Origin: Staphylococcus lloydii
GTDB lineage: Bacteria > Bacillota > Bacilli > Staphylococcales > Staphylococcaceae
Assembly (NCBI RefSeq): GCF_015775975.1
Contig: NZ_CP064056.1
Coordinates: forward strand, 124,001 to 188,000
Direction of reading: 5' to 3'
Length of the DNA stretch: 64,000 nucleotides
The notes beneath the pieces were generated by a model that made no database searches, was not told the DNA's origin, and saw only the letters and a list, made by a program, of their open reading frames with translations. Positions 1-8,485 of this stretch are shown here, piece by piece (positions within the stretch are counted from its first letter, which is position 1; the number at the start of each line of letters is the position of its first letter). Made by a program: the position numbers and the translations under genes.

Positions 1-280
1 TTATTTCTTCCTTAACTTTCAACCTAGGTCTCAATACATTTTCTTGAAATACGACTCCTGTTTTTTCTAATATTGAATTTGATAAAGTTTCAGTTTTACC
101 AAAAATAATTTGTCCTTTTTGTATTTTTTTTAATTTCAAAATAATTTCTAGTAATGTTGTCTTACCTGCGCCATTTTCCCCAACTAAGCAATAAATATTT
201 CCTTTTTCAAATTTAAAATTAATATTAAATAAAACTTGCTTGGTATTATATGAAAATGATAAGTCTTTAACAGTTATCAT
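1..280 (-). CDS. ABC transporter ATP-binding protein (partial, C-terminus beyond left edge)
   Basis: This is the N-terminal 93 codons of an ABC-type ATPase read leftward off the window. Translation from the ATG at 280 gives MITVKDLSFSYN, a Walker A motif GENGAGKT at residues 34-41 and a Q-loop (VVFQEN, Q79). The Walker B and signature motifs would lie outside the window. An SD-like GAGAGGAAT stands just upstream of the start. The short spacing between Walker A and the Q-loop and the simple architecture fit the small ATPases of two-gene export or bacteriocin-type ABC systems. The substrate cannot be told. The stop codon of a short upstream frame lies 5 nt before the start, so the gene was probably once the second member of an operon. 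Confidence 0.85.
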   Translation of the reverse strand, partial: MITVKDLSFSYNTKQVLFNINFKFEKGNIYCLVGENGAGKTTLLEIILKLKKIQKGQIIFGKTETLSNSILEKTGVVFQENVLRPRLKVKEEI

Positions 281-909
281 GATATTTAATTCCTCTCAAA
301 TTCATAAATAATTTTACCTTCATCGTTAATCGTTCCTTTTAAGTAATTTGTTAATATTATTAAGATAATAGCATTAATATAATGTTATTAATTTACTATT
401 CAGGATATATTATTTACTTCTATAAGCTTGTTAGACTTAATGAATAATAAAAATATATATTCAGCCGTTTGGAGGGGGAAGTGAAAATAAATGAACAACA
501 CCAAATAATATTGAAACCGTAATTGCTGCGTTATTTGATAAGATTTATCCTTGTTAGATGAGTTGCTAAAAAAGCACACTACCAAATTTTAATTCATAAC
601 ATTTCAAAATTAAAAATAGTAGGTATACTATGTACTAAGTTAATCTAGTTATTATTTTCAAACACTTTTCATCCAACTCTTTATAAACATAATCCCGCAT
701 CTTATTGTAATTTCACTTCTTATATAATCAGTTAAGTTACCGAAAATACCTCTAATCAATTTCATTTTAGATGCTGTATCCAATTTTCATTAAAATAATT
801 GCATTAATGAATTATAATATTATATAAAGATAATTATTTTATTATAAGTATAATTTTTTATGGTAAAATAAAGGGGTTAAATTAAGAATTGATGTAAAGG
901 ATGAATAAA
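281..909. other. AT-rich intergenic region with a possible gene-tail relic
   Basis: No convincing gene lies between the ABC ATPase and the acyltransferase. On the minus strand a frame ending with TAA at 288-286 reads ILTNYLKGTINDEGKIIYEF and then ERN. It looks like a protein C-terminus, but it is closed by a stop about 30 codons upstream and has no clear start. It may be the remains of a permease or other partner of the ABC ATPase. The rest is AT-rich with no recognisable RNA or repeat. A short 61-codon minus-strand frame at 400-585 has no SD and an unnatural composition. Confidence 0.4.
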
Positions 910-1968
910 TTGAATAAGAAAATAGAGATTACATATGCCAGGGCTTTTTTCTGTATATCTATAGTTGCACTGCATTCGTTTCCAGGATTAATTAATGATC
1001 CAAATACTTCAGAATTTAGTAGGTCATTAAATTCATTTTTAAGAATATTATTATTATATGCTACACCATCGTTTATAATTTTATCGGAAATATTATTATC
1101 AATGAGATATTCTACCGGTTTACCTAAGAATTTTTTCATTAAAAGAATAAAGCTTATATTAACACCTTATATTTTGATTGGTGCCTTTTTCTCATTAAAC
1201 ATTTATTTAAGTTCAAATGAATCTAGAAGTTATATTGAAATATTTACAACTTATGTTTTACATGGTAGCTGGTATGGCTGGTTTGTAATTGTTATTTTTC
1301 AGTTTTATATATTACATGCTTTGTTCTATAAGTTTTTAAACAAAGTTAATCCTTTAATTGTACTTGGTACAACTTTTTTAATCAGTTTTACTCATTCATG
1401 TCTAGCGTATGTACATAATCCTTATTTACAATGGTGGATAGATTTTTATCCAGTTTACTCCAGAACTGCCATTCCTTATTGGCTTTTTTATTTTACATTT
1501 GGTTATTATTTAGGTGTAAACTATGAGTATGTAATGAATTTAGTCAAAAAGTATATATGGGTTCTTTTTGGATTATGGATTTTATCAACTATTCCAATTA
1601 TTTGCATATATCATTTTATGGATGTAACATATGCTCAGTCTAATAGGTTTGATATCATGTTATATACAGTTTTTACCTTTTTAATTGTTTTGTATGCAAT
1701 GCAGTCTCTTGAGAAGTTTAAATTAACTTTATTATTATTTATTAGCGAAGTATCATTTTTTATATATATGTCTCATCCATTAATAAATGCACATTTATCT
1801 AGAGGGCTTGCATCATTTGTCGACATACCATTAATATTTTTAGCATTAATGATTTTATTCACACTTGGCTTTAGTATAGGTATTGCACTGTTATTATCGC
1901 ATTTACCTTTTTCAAAATTTATTATAGGTCGGAATTCCTTTAATGAAATGCTCAAAAAAAATTACTAA
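910..1968 (+). CDS. Membrane acyltransferase family 3 (IcaC/OatA-type)
   Basis: This is a polytopic membrane protein of about 352 residues with roughly ten hydrophobic helices. It belongs to the acyltransferase-3 family, which transfers acetyl or succinyl groups onto extracellular glycopolymers. The N-terminal signature is visible: ITYARAFFCISIVALHSF, whose histidine is the conserved family residue. There is no extracellular SGNH domain, so it resembles IcaC-type proteins more than full-length OatA. Start choice: the ATG at 901 directly abuts AAAGG (896-900) and would have no SD spacing. The in-frame TTG at 910 lies 9 nt from that SD and is preferred. The gene stands alone, closed by a strong terminator, next to the leftward glycosyltransferase operon. 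It may modify the same surface polymer (inference). The acceptor is unknown. Confidence 0.8.
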   Translation: MNKKIEITYARAFFCISIVALHSFPGLINDPNTSEFSRSLNSFLRILLLYATPSFIILSEILLSMRYSTGLPKNFFIKRIKLILTPYILIGAFFSLNIYLSSNESRSYIEIFTTYVLHGSWYGWFVIVIFQFYILHALFYKFLNKVNPLIVLGTTFLISFTHSCLAYVHNPYLQWWIDFYPVYSRTAIPYWLFYFTFGYYLGVNYEYVMNLVKKYIWVLFGLWILSTIPIICIYHFMDVTYAQSNRFDIMLYTVFTFLIVLYAMQSLEKFKLTLLLFISEVSFFIYMSHPLINAHLSRGLASFVDIPLIFLALMILFTLGFSIGIALLLSHLPFSKFIIGRNSFNEMLKKNY

Positions 1969-1976
1969 TAAAATAT

Positions 1977-2020
1977 AAAAAACACACTAAACAATTTATT
2001 ATTGTTTGGTGTGTTTTTAT
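1977..2020. terminator. Rho-independent terminator
   Basis: The stem AAACACACTAAACAA pairs with TTGTTTGGTGTGTTTTT around a short loop. It has an A-run on one side and a T-run on the other, so it can end both the acyltransferase transcript and the leftward epimerase operon. A second, weaker hairpin (AATAGCATTT / AAATGCTATT) follows at 2062-2090. Confidence 0.85.
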
Positions 2021-2162
2021 ATTTTGTTCATTGTTACAAATCGTCTTATATTTGACTACTAAAATAGCATTTTAAAGTTAAATGCTATTTCTGAAAAGAA
2101 CTGTTGTATTAAAGATTCCGTCCATTATAATAATTTTCTATTTGCTGGGTACATCTTAGTAT

Positions 2163-3110
2163 TCACTTTTCATCTAAAGTGCTTTCATTATATTTTAAAT
2201 ACTCTCTTATGCCTTCTTTAATTGTATATTGCGGAGAGTATCCTATTTTTTGTAGTTTAGTTACATCAGCATATGAATATTTTATATCACCTTGTCTTTC
2301 TTCCTTATATTCATATGGTATTGTATAATTATAATTTTCTTGAAAAACATCAAACACTTCATTTAAAGTTGTTTGTTTTCCAGTTCCGATATTAAAAACT
2401 TCTCCATGTACGTTATCATTATTCAAGACTAGCCAAAATGCTTGTACTAAATCATTTATATACACAAAATCTCTGGTTTGTTCACCATCTCCAAAAAATG
2501 TAAATTTTTGATTTTCAATAAATTTTTGATTAATTATAGAAAGTACTCCAGAGTAATCAGATTTAGGGTTTTGTCTCGGACCATATATATTGAAAAATCT
2601 TAAAGATATAGTAGGTATATTATATAAATCATTATACATTTTTGTATATTGTTCACTAGCATATTTTTGTATAGCATATGGTGATAAAGGATTAATAGGC
2701 GAATCAACTGATTTAGGCAACCCATCTAGCTTACCATAAACTGCTGCTGAAGAAGCAAAAATAACTTTTTGTATATTCGGATTATATTCCTTAATACAAT
2801 TTAACAAATTTAAAGAAGCATCTATATTAACTTCATTAGATTGCACTGGTTTTTCTATTGTTTCAACCACACTTACCATAGCAGCCAAATGTATTACATA
2901 TGTGTACTCAAATTTTTGAAACAAACTTTCAATATATTCAAGATCAGTTATATCTTTTATGTGAATATTACTTTTTGGAATAAAAGGAATATTTTCTAAG
3001 TTACCCGTAGATAAATTATCTATAATATGAACTTCAATATTGTTATCTACTAATTTTTTTGCAATATGGGACCCTATAAAACCAGCCCCGCCAGTGACTA
3101 ATGCTTTCAT
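2163..3110 (-). CDS. NAD-dependent sugar-nucleotide epimerase/dehydratase (GalE-like)
   Basis: This 315-residue extended short-chain dehydrogenase most resembles UDP-glucose/UDP-N-acetylglucosamine 4-epimerases. The NAD-binding motif TGGAGFIG is at residues 6-13, the catalytic serine pair at S120/S121 (VIFASSAAVYG) and the YxxxK motif at Y145-K149 (YAIQK). RFFNIYGPRQNP and the C-terminal substrate-binding region are also typical. It is cytosolic and would supply an epimerised UDP-sugar. It is the last gene of a leftward run, 85 nt behind a TarM/TagE-like glycosyltransferase, so its product probably feeds that enzyme. A strong SD (GGGGGAAAT) precedes the ATG. The exact sugar (Glc/Gal or GlcNAc/GalNAc) cannot be decided from the sequence. 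Confidence 0.85.
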   Translation of the reverse strand: MKALVTGGAGFIGSHIAKKLVDNNIEVHIIDNLSTGNLENIPFIPKSNIHIKDITDLEYIESLFQKFEYTYVIHLAAMVSVVETIEKPVQSNEVNIDASLNLLNCIKEYNPNIQKVIFASSAAVYGKLDGLPKSVDSPINPLSPYAIQKYASEQYTKMYNDLYNIPTISLRFFNIYGPRQNPKSDYSGVLSIINQKFIENQKFTFFGDGEQTRDFVYINDLVQAFWLVLNNDNVHGEVFNIGTGKQTTLNEVFDVFQENYNYTIPYEYKEERQGDIKYSYADVTKLQKIGYSPQYTIKEGIREYLKYNESTLDEK

Positions 3111-3195
3111 TTTATTTCCCCCTGATAAATAAAGATTACTTATATTATAAAAATATATCTTTTATTATTCAAAATTTACTGGTAATCCAATCTTT

Positions 3196-5091
3196 TTATA
3201 ACTTAAAACTAAGATTATCATGATTTTCAGTAAAATATGGTGTGCATTTTTTATTGCTTAATGCGTTTATATTAATTTCCTGTCTATTATTACCAATTCT
3301 AATATCAAAATATTGAGACTCATACTGTATAGATAAGCTCAAATCATAAATTTCTTTTGCTTTAAATTTTTTTGCGTCAAAGCTTACTTGAAGAGTATAT
3401 AAATCATCTTTGACTGATATTATTTTAGGGTTCAAAGTATCATGCTTTTTTTGTTCTAAATCATTAAGTGTAGACCTATGATAGAAATTCGCTTTAAAAA
3501 TAGGGTCAATTTGATCCATTGAATTTAATTTAACGTCTATATTTATTTTATAATTCAATTTGTTGAGTTTTGAATTCGTTACATTTAACAATTTGGCTGA
3601 AGGGTTAAATCTCACAGAATCTTTATTGAGACTTTCGAATAAATTAAACCATTCATCAGAAAATCTTTTGTTTGAGTATAATTTAGCTTTTTCTATAGCA
3701 TTATTTGAATATTGATCCTTTTGTTCTCGAGATTTACTTAAATATTTTATAATAATTTTTGAAAGGTCTTCTATATTTCCTTCTTCTACTAAAAAACCAT
3801 TCTTATCATGATCTATCATATCTGATGGTCCATATTTTATATCATATGCAATTATAGGTGTACCGTTTGATAAACTTTCTTGAATTGACAATGGAAAGCC
3901 TTCGTAATAGGAAGTATTTAATGAACATTCTGCTGATTGTAAAATTTCATCGACATTTGTAGAAAAACCTTCCAATTTAACATTTTTATTTAAATGCAAT
4001 TCATTAATTAACATTTGAAGTTTGTTCTTTTCATCACCGTCGCCATATATTTGAAGGATTGCATCAGGTATTGATTTTACGACGGCTTTAAAAGCTCTTA
4101 TACAATGCTCTAATCTTTTTTCAGAATGCAACCTTGCTATTATAACCACTTTGTTATTTACTTTGTTCTTTTTTATAACAGGTAATTCTATTGAATGAGG
4201 AATTACATAATAGTTATTTCTATAACCAAATCTATTGATTATATCGTTTTTTTGTTTCTTAGTTAATAAAACTAAAGCATCAACTGCATTTAAATTATTT
4301 AAAACAGGTCTATTTCCGGTACGAATTATATCTGTTCCTGGTCTAATGTGAATGCTGTGAGACATAAATATTTTTTTAGCTAGAGGATTATCAAGTTCTA
4401 ATAATGTTGGGTCTTGACCACGAGTTTCACTAACTAAATAAGTAATAGGCTCTTTGATAAATAAATTTATAAAATATTTTTTGAATTGATTGAAACTACT
4501 GAATCTTTTTGTTTCTTCTTCAAAAAGTATTATACTTTTAATTTGATTAGACTTATTTAATGCATTAAATTCCCTAGTTAAAAAAGAAGTTTGATCTTTT
4601 CTATAAAAAACCTGTCTAGATAAGTAACCATTCAAATAATTGTTTTTCATATATAAATATCCATTGTTATCTAAAATATCTTTACTGAAACAATTATTAC
4701 TCTCAGTAAAATGCTTAACTTCTTTTATATGATTTCCATTATAAAGTATTTCAAGTTCTTTCATCCCATTTTTATAATATTCAAATGTACTCTCATTGAT
4801 TTTTACAGAAATATAATTGTCTATTTTAATAGTGTACTTTGTATTCGGGTAGTTTACATGTCTTTCCCTAAAATAATCGTTAATATTATAAATATCTGCT
4901 TTATCCCATAAGTCATATCGATCATTAATCAAGCATCTAGCTTCCTCGAAATTCTCATCTGCATGAAAAGTTAGTATAGTAGTTGTTACATTTTTTTGTT
5001 CATGTAATATCCTGGCTTTATTTAACATGGAAGCAGTTAATCCACCATGTTTTTTATCTAATCTACTAGTTATAAAAACTATATTATTCAT
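3196..5091 (-). CDS. GT4 glycosyltransferase, TagE/TarM-like (wall teichoic acid glycosylation)
   Basis: This 631-residue GT-B enzyme of the family that adds alpha-linked sugars to poly-ribitol or poly-glycerol phosphate is longer than TarM (about 490 residues). Visible features are an N-terminal glycine pair (HGGLTASM, residues 15-22), a TarM-style inserted beta domain (about 85-180), and the acceptor/donor region DPTLLELDNPLAKKIFMSHS. There is a UDP-sugar site with R320 and K325 (ARLHSEKRL) and the retaining EX7E motif E397-E405 (EGFPLSIQE). About 130 extra C-terminal residues look beta-rich, as in TagE-like enzymes. It acts on the cytoplasmic face before polymer export. It lies between an epimerase gene (85 nt downstream) and a small unknown gene (39 nt upstream). 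The polymer and sugar are inferred only from family resemblance. Confidence 0.8.
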   Translation of the reverse strand: MNNIVFITSRLDKKHGGLTASMLNKARILHEQKNVTTTILTFHADENFEEARCLINDRYDLWDKADIYNINDYFRERHVNYPNTKYTIKIDNYISVKINESTFEYYKNGMKELEILYNGNHIKEVKHFTESNNCFSKDILDNNGYLYMKNNYLNGYLSRQVFYRKDQTSFLTREFNALNKSNQIKSIILFEEETKRFSSFNQFKKYFINLFIKEPITYLVSETRGQDPTLLELDNPLAKKIFMSHSIHIRPGTDIIRTGNRPVLNNLNAVDALVLLTKKQKNDIINRFGYRNNYYVIPHSIELPVIKKNKVNNKVVIIARLHSEKRLEHCIRAFKAVVKSIPDAILQIYGDGDEKNKLQMLINELHLNKNVKLEGFSTNVDEILQSAECSLNTSYYEGFPLSIQESLSNGTPIIAYDIKYGPSDMIDHDKNGFLVEEGNIEDLSKIIIKYLSKSREQKDQYSNNAIEKAKLYSNKRFSDEWFNLFESLNKDSVRFNPSAKLLNVTNSKLNKLNYKINIDVKLNSMDQIDPIFKANFYHRSTLNDLEQKKHDTLNPKIISVKDDLYTLQVSFDAKKFKAKEIYDLSLSIQYESQYFDIRIGNNRQEININALSNKKCTPYFTENHDNLSFKL

Positions 5092-5130
5092 AATTAGTAA
5101 CCCCTTATAATTTTAATTATTGAAGTCGCT

Positions 5131-5391
5131 TTATTCTATATAAGCGCTTATTTTTCCGTTATCAATTTGTAAAAAACTTAATTTTTGTGGTTTAGTTATG
5201 TCATTCTTTACTTTCGATACAAAATATCCATTGATAAATAATGATGGTGCTGAATTAATAATTTTTACTTCTCCTTCTAATGTTTCATAATCTTTATAAA
5301 TGGATTCAATTAGTGCTGAATTACTTACTAGGTCTTCATTATCCAAATATAAAAATTTTTCATTTTTATAGTTGTAAAATTCCATTTCCAT
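5131..5391 (-). CDS. Small hypothetical protein upstream of the glycosyltransferase
   Basis: This 86-residue protein is not recognised. It starts MEMEFYNYKNEKFLYLDN and ends SFLQIDNGKISAYIE. It has no signal peptide, membrane segment or cysteines, and the composition suggests alternating beta strands. The ATG at 5391 is preferred over an in-frame upstream ATG (5463) because GGGAG at 5403-5399 gives a 7-nt spacing. It is the first gene of the leftward set with the glycosyltransferase (39-nt gap) and epimerase. Its C-terminal pattern faintly recalls the end of the neighbouring glycosyltransferase (DNLSFKL against KLSFLQIDNGKISAYI). It could therefore be a detached accessory beta domain or a relic of a second such enzyme (inference, weak). 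Confidence 0.55.
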   Translation of the reverse strand: MEMEFYNYKNEKFLYLDNEDLVSNSALIESIYKDYETLEGEVKIINSAPSLFINGYFVSKVKNDITKPQKLSFLQIDNGKISAYIE

Positions 5392-6006
5392 ACTCCCACT
5401 CCCTAATTTATTAAAAACTATTAAATTAAAACTGTAATACCAAGTTTTAAAACCATTGCGCACGAGTCTAATACTTCATATCCAATGATGTATTTAAAAT
5501 GACTATTTTAGAAAAGTTTTGGTTTGTTTAATTTAAAGTCTTTGGTATCTGACTTTGTTATTAAATCACTATATAGTATTACAATTTCCCCTGATAAGAT
5601 GTTTCATTTTTTAGTTCTAAATCTATGTAACCCTCATGTGCAAATACAATTGCAACTCCCAAAATTGCAACTAATAAGACAACATCTAAACTTGATAAGA
5701 CGCTTTTAATATATTCTCCCCCAGTCTTTTAGCACCTGCTTTAAATTATTTTATTAATTTATTACCATCATTCTTTTAATATTTACTTTATATTATTATA
5801 TTAATTTATTTCGCAACTCATTTCTATATATTTTTTAAATTAATTAAAAAACGTATTGCTTGATTTAATACGTCATTTCTTTAACTTATATATTACAAAC
5901 CAGAAATGTCAAAATAGCTCAGGTAGTTAATTATTCCTCATAGTCATATAGCAAACCCCCGTTAAACTGACTTGTAACTGTCAATTTAACGGGGTTTATT
6001 AGTTTG
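5392..6006. other. Intergenic region with a degenerate membrane-peptide frame
   Basis: On the minus strand a frame ending in TAA (5581-5579) encodes a single hydrophobic helix, SLDVVLLVAILGVAIVFAH, then a charged tail. It lies behind an SD-like GGGGGAG, but no ATG, GTG or TTG is present at a suitable distance (only ATT at 5710-5708). It may be a decayed small membrane peptide. The rest is AT-rich. A plus-strand 61-codon frame at 5524-5709 is the antisense shadow of this and has no SD. Confidence 0.35.
5953..5997 (-). terminator. Terminator of the TetR gene
   Basis: A long inverted repeat, AAACCCCCGTTAAACTGA with TCAATTTAACGGGGTTT, lies 10 nt beyond the stop codon of the leftward TetR gene. 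It reads as a GC-containing stem followed by a modest T-rich stretch. Confidence 0.8.
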
Positions 6007-6624
6007 CTATTTAGTTTTTAGGCCATTGATTAGTAGAGCGATGCCGAAATCAAAGAGTTCTTCTTCGCCTAATTTTTCGAATATATTATTTTGATAATAG
6101 TAATTTAAATAAGGAGCAATTGAATTGCTCCAATTTGATTTATTGAGTTGATTCTGTTTGGCTTGATCGTCGAGTTGAAGTTGACGATCGATTTGAAATG
6201 TAAGAATAAAGTTTATAAAGACATTTACGAAATAAAATTTTTGTTCACGTTTAATATCTAATCCATCTACAATCATCAATAAGTTGTCTAGCAATTTGGT
6301 GTAATTAATTTCAGTAGGTGGATAAATAAGCAGTAGCCATTCCAAGTTTGGGTATTTTTTTAAAGTGCTTAAGATGCTGTAAGCGTATTGCTTTAATTTA
6401 TCATCTACATCATTGGCGTTAATTGGAAAATCGACTTCCGACAGTGCTTTACCTATCATTGCTTGAAATATGGACTCTTTATTTTTGTAATAATGATAGA
6501 GTGAAGAAATGGTAGTGTTTGAGGCCGCTGATAATTTACGCATAGAAAATCCATCTATACCTTCTTTTTGCAATAATTCCCAGGAAATATCGATAATCTG
6601 AGCCTTTTTATCTTCTTTGTTCAT
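6007..6624 (-). CDS. TetR/AcrR family transcriptional regulator
   Basis: This 205-residue one-component repressor has an N-terminal HTH (residues about 5-50). MRKLSAASNTTISSLYHYYKNKESIFQAMI is represented by SLYHYYKNKES, the usual recognition helix and following turn. The C-terminal half is helical and would hold the ligand pocket and dimer interface. It is divergent from a DHA2 multidrug exporter that starts 141 nt away. The promoter of that exporter is covered by a near-perfect 20-bp inverted repeat, the expected site for this repressor (inference). It probably represses the exporter until an effector binds. Confidence 0.88.
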   Translation of the reverse strand: MNKEDKKAQIIDISWELLQKEGIDGFSMRKLSAASNTTISSLYHYYKNKESIFQAMIGKALSEVDFPINANDVDDKLKQYAYSILSTLKKYPNLEWLLLIYPPTEINYTKLLDNLLMIVDGLDIKREQKFYFVNVFINFILTFQIDRQLQLDDQAKQNQLNKSNWSNSIAPYLNYYYQNNIFEKLGEEELFDFGIALLINGLKTK

Positions 6625-6702
6625 TTATAGCAACTCCTAAGTACATATTATCTCTATTTTAACTGAAAGCTGAATATAAGTTAAATCGTAATTGATATAA
6701 AG

Positions 6703-6756
6703 TTGACAGCTTTTTGTAACGGTGTTACATTTATTTTGTTACAACGTTACAAAAAG
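6703..6756 (+). promoter_or_regulatory. Exporter promoter with large inverted-repeat operator
   Basis: TTGACA (6703-6708) and TACATT (6726-6731) with 17-nt spacing form the promoter. A 20-bp inverted repeat has arms at 6710-6729 and 6737-6756. The first 12 bases of the left arm (CTTTTTGTAACG) are the exact reverse complement of the last 12 of the right arm, and only two of the 20 positions mismatch. The left arm covers the -10 and the right arm runs into the SD (AAAAAGGAG, 6752-6759). A bound TetR dimer, or pair of dimers, would block both initiation and the start of the transcript. Confidence 0.8.
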
Positions 6757-6765
6757 GAGATTATT

Positions 6766-8151
6766 ATGGCTGAATTAAAATTAAGTAAAGTGTTGCCGTC
6801 TGTACTCACAATTTCTATAGGTATGTTACTTGTCATGATGGATACTACAGTTATGAATATAGCAATTCCACATATTAAATCATCATTTCATATAGCTTTA
6901 AACACTGCCCAATGGTCAGTTACGGTTTATACGCTCGCAATGGCATTGGTCATTCCATTTGCTGGTTTTCTGGCAGATAAATATTCACCAAAACGAATAT
7001 TTTCATTAGCTTTAGTATTTTTTACTATTGCATCATTGTTAATTGCTATTTCTACTAGTATCGAACAATTAATTTTATATAGAATTATCCAAGGTTTAGC
7101 AGGAGGAGTCATTGGCCCAATTGGAATTGCTATGTCATTTAAGACGATTCCTATGGAACATCGCGGAAAGATGATGAGTATATTGGGGTTACCAATGTTG
7201 TTGGCACCTGCATTGGGACCAACGCTTTCAGGGTGGATTATTGAACATTATGATTGGCATGTTGTATTTTATATTAATATTCCAATAGGCATTATTGCAG
7301 TTATTATGTCACTGACATTACTGCCATATTTTGAAACGAATCCAACAGCACGTATCGATTGGTTAGGGGGATTGATCTCACCGTTTACGTTTCCTGTGAT
7401 TATATACGCAATACATGAGTATTCACTTCACTATCAATTTGATATTAAGATTATTACTACATTTATGTTTGGAATAATTATGTTGGCTTTATTCGTAATC
7501 GTTGAACTTAAATCTAAAAACCCTTTATTGTATTTAACAGGATTTAAAACGCCTGAATTTACTAAGGGATTAATTTTAATGTGGTTAAATCAAATAGCGA
7601 TATTTAGTTCGATGTTGTTAGTTCCTCTGTATTTACAAAGTATTGGAAACTACTCATCACAAACCGCTGGCATGATTATGGTTAGCCAAGCTATAACGAG
7701 TTTTATAGGTATGACAGTGGGTGGCCAACTATTTGATAAATTTGGTACTAAATCTGCAGCGCTACCTGGTTTTTTACTAACAACCATAAGTATTGTGATG
7801 TTTACACAATTGAAAGAACATACGTCATCTTTTTATATTATAGTTGGGTTGTTGATTTTAGGATTAGGACAAGGTTTGGTTAATATGCAAGTGAATAATC
7901 ATGCGCTGAAGTCTATGCCGCCACAGGTTATGAATAGAGTGACACCATTATCCAATGAAATGTTACAAGTAGTGAATTCATTTGCAATCGCATTTATTAC
8001 TGCATTTTTTGCCAGTCAAACTAAGGGCAAATCGAGTACTTTAGAAGTAGTTCATGCATTTAATAATAGTTTCTATATATTACTTGTATGCACAGTGATA
8101 GGGTTTGTTTTGACATTATTCTTAAAGCAAAAAAATCCAAATCATTCATAA
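6766..8151 (+). CDS. DHA2-family multidrug MFS exporter (EmrB/QacA type, 14 TM)
   Basis: This proton-driven exporter of 461 residues has about 14 membrane helices. Family motifs are present: MMDTTVMNIAIPHI in TM1 (motif D1) and APALGPTLSGWIIEHYDWHVVFYINIPIG, whose ALGPTLSGW is motif C of drug antiporters; the following helix has the typical W-x-x-x-F-Y-I-N-x-P. The true start is the ATG at 6766, because the longer frame from TTG 6703 would begin inside the promoter. AAAAAGGAG lies 7 nt upstream. It is controlled by the divergent TetR gene through the inverted repeat over its promoter. It ends in a strong terminator. The substrate is unknown; lincosamides, dyes or biocides are usual for the family. 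Confidence 0.88.
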   Translation: MAELKLSKVLPSVLTISIGMLLVMMDTTVMNIAIPHIKSSFHIALNTAQWSVTVYTLAMALVIPFAGFLADKYSPKRIFSLALVFFTIASLLIAISTSIEQLILYRIIQGLAGGVIGPIGIAMSFKTIPMEHRGKMMSILGLPMLLAPALGPTLSGWIIEHYDWHVVFYINIPIGIIAVIMSLTLLPYFETNPTARIDWLGGLISPFTFPVIIYAIHEYSLHYQFDIKIITTFMFGIIMLALFVIVELKSKNPLLYLTGFKTPEFTKGLILMWLNQIAIFSSMLLVPLYLQSIGNYSSQTAGMIMVSQAITSFIGMTVGGQLFDKFGTKSAALPGFLLTTISIVMFTQLKEHTSSFYIIVGLLILGLGQGLVNMQVNNHALKSMPPQVMNRVTPLSNEMLQVVNSFAIAFITAFFASQTKGKSSTLEVVHAFNNSFYILLVCTVIGFVLTLFLKQKNPNHS

Positions 8152-8168
8152 TTGAATATTAAAAAGTA

Positions 8169-8205
8169 AGCCATCCTCTCTTAATGATGAGGATGGCTCT
8201 TTCTT
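8169..8205 (+). terminator. Rho-independent terminator after the DHA2 exporter
   Basis: A perfect 10-bp stem, AGCCATCCTC / GAGGATGGCT (8169-8178 and 8189-8198), is followed by CTTTCTT. Confidence 0.88.
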
Positions 8206-8485
8206 GTCTGAAACATTACTTTTTTCTATGAGATAAATAGATAACATGTATTTTATTTATGTGTTTACACGTTTTATAATTACATTGTAATCAATTTACA
8301 GCGCAAAAAAATCGTTATTTACCAGCAATGGTTATCAGTTTTATTTAGGCCTAATTTAAAACAATAACGTTGGAATTTTCATAAAAACGAGTTGCGTTTG
8401 AATTTTTAATAAATTGTAGAGTTAATGATTTATTTACCTTGCAATGATTTTATAAATTAAACAGGCGAAAGGAAATGAATATAAA
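8206..8485. promoter_or_regulatory. Upstream region of alsS-alsD-lctP
   Basis: These 280 nt lie ahead of the acetoin/lactate operon. A perfect short dyad TGTAA-TCAAT-TTACA is at 8286-8300, and a second small dyad AAACG-AGTTG-CGTTT at about 8384-8398. Neither matches a named operator well enough to assign. A redox (Rex-like) or CcpA site would be expected from the metabolism, but no full consensus was seen. The leader ends in AAAGGA about 12 nt before the alsS start. Confidence 0.35.

Noticed and set aside
400..585. 61-codon minus-strand frame
   Set aside because: No SD, composition of random AT-rich DNA, no recognisable protein.
882..1139. 85-codon minus-strand frame over the start of the acyltransferase
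   Set aside because: Antisense shadow of a clear family gene with the SD on the plus strand.
5524..5709. 61-codon plus-strand frame
   Set aside because: No SD or recognisable product; antisense to the membrane-peptide relic.
6703..6765. TTG 6703 as start of the DHA2 exporter
   Set aside because: It coincides with the -35 hexamer; the ATG at 6766 has an ideal SD.
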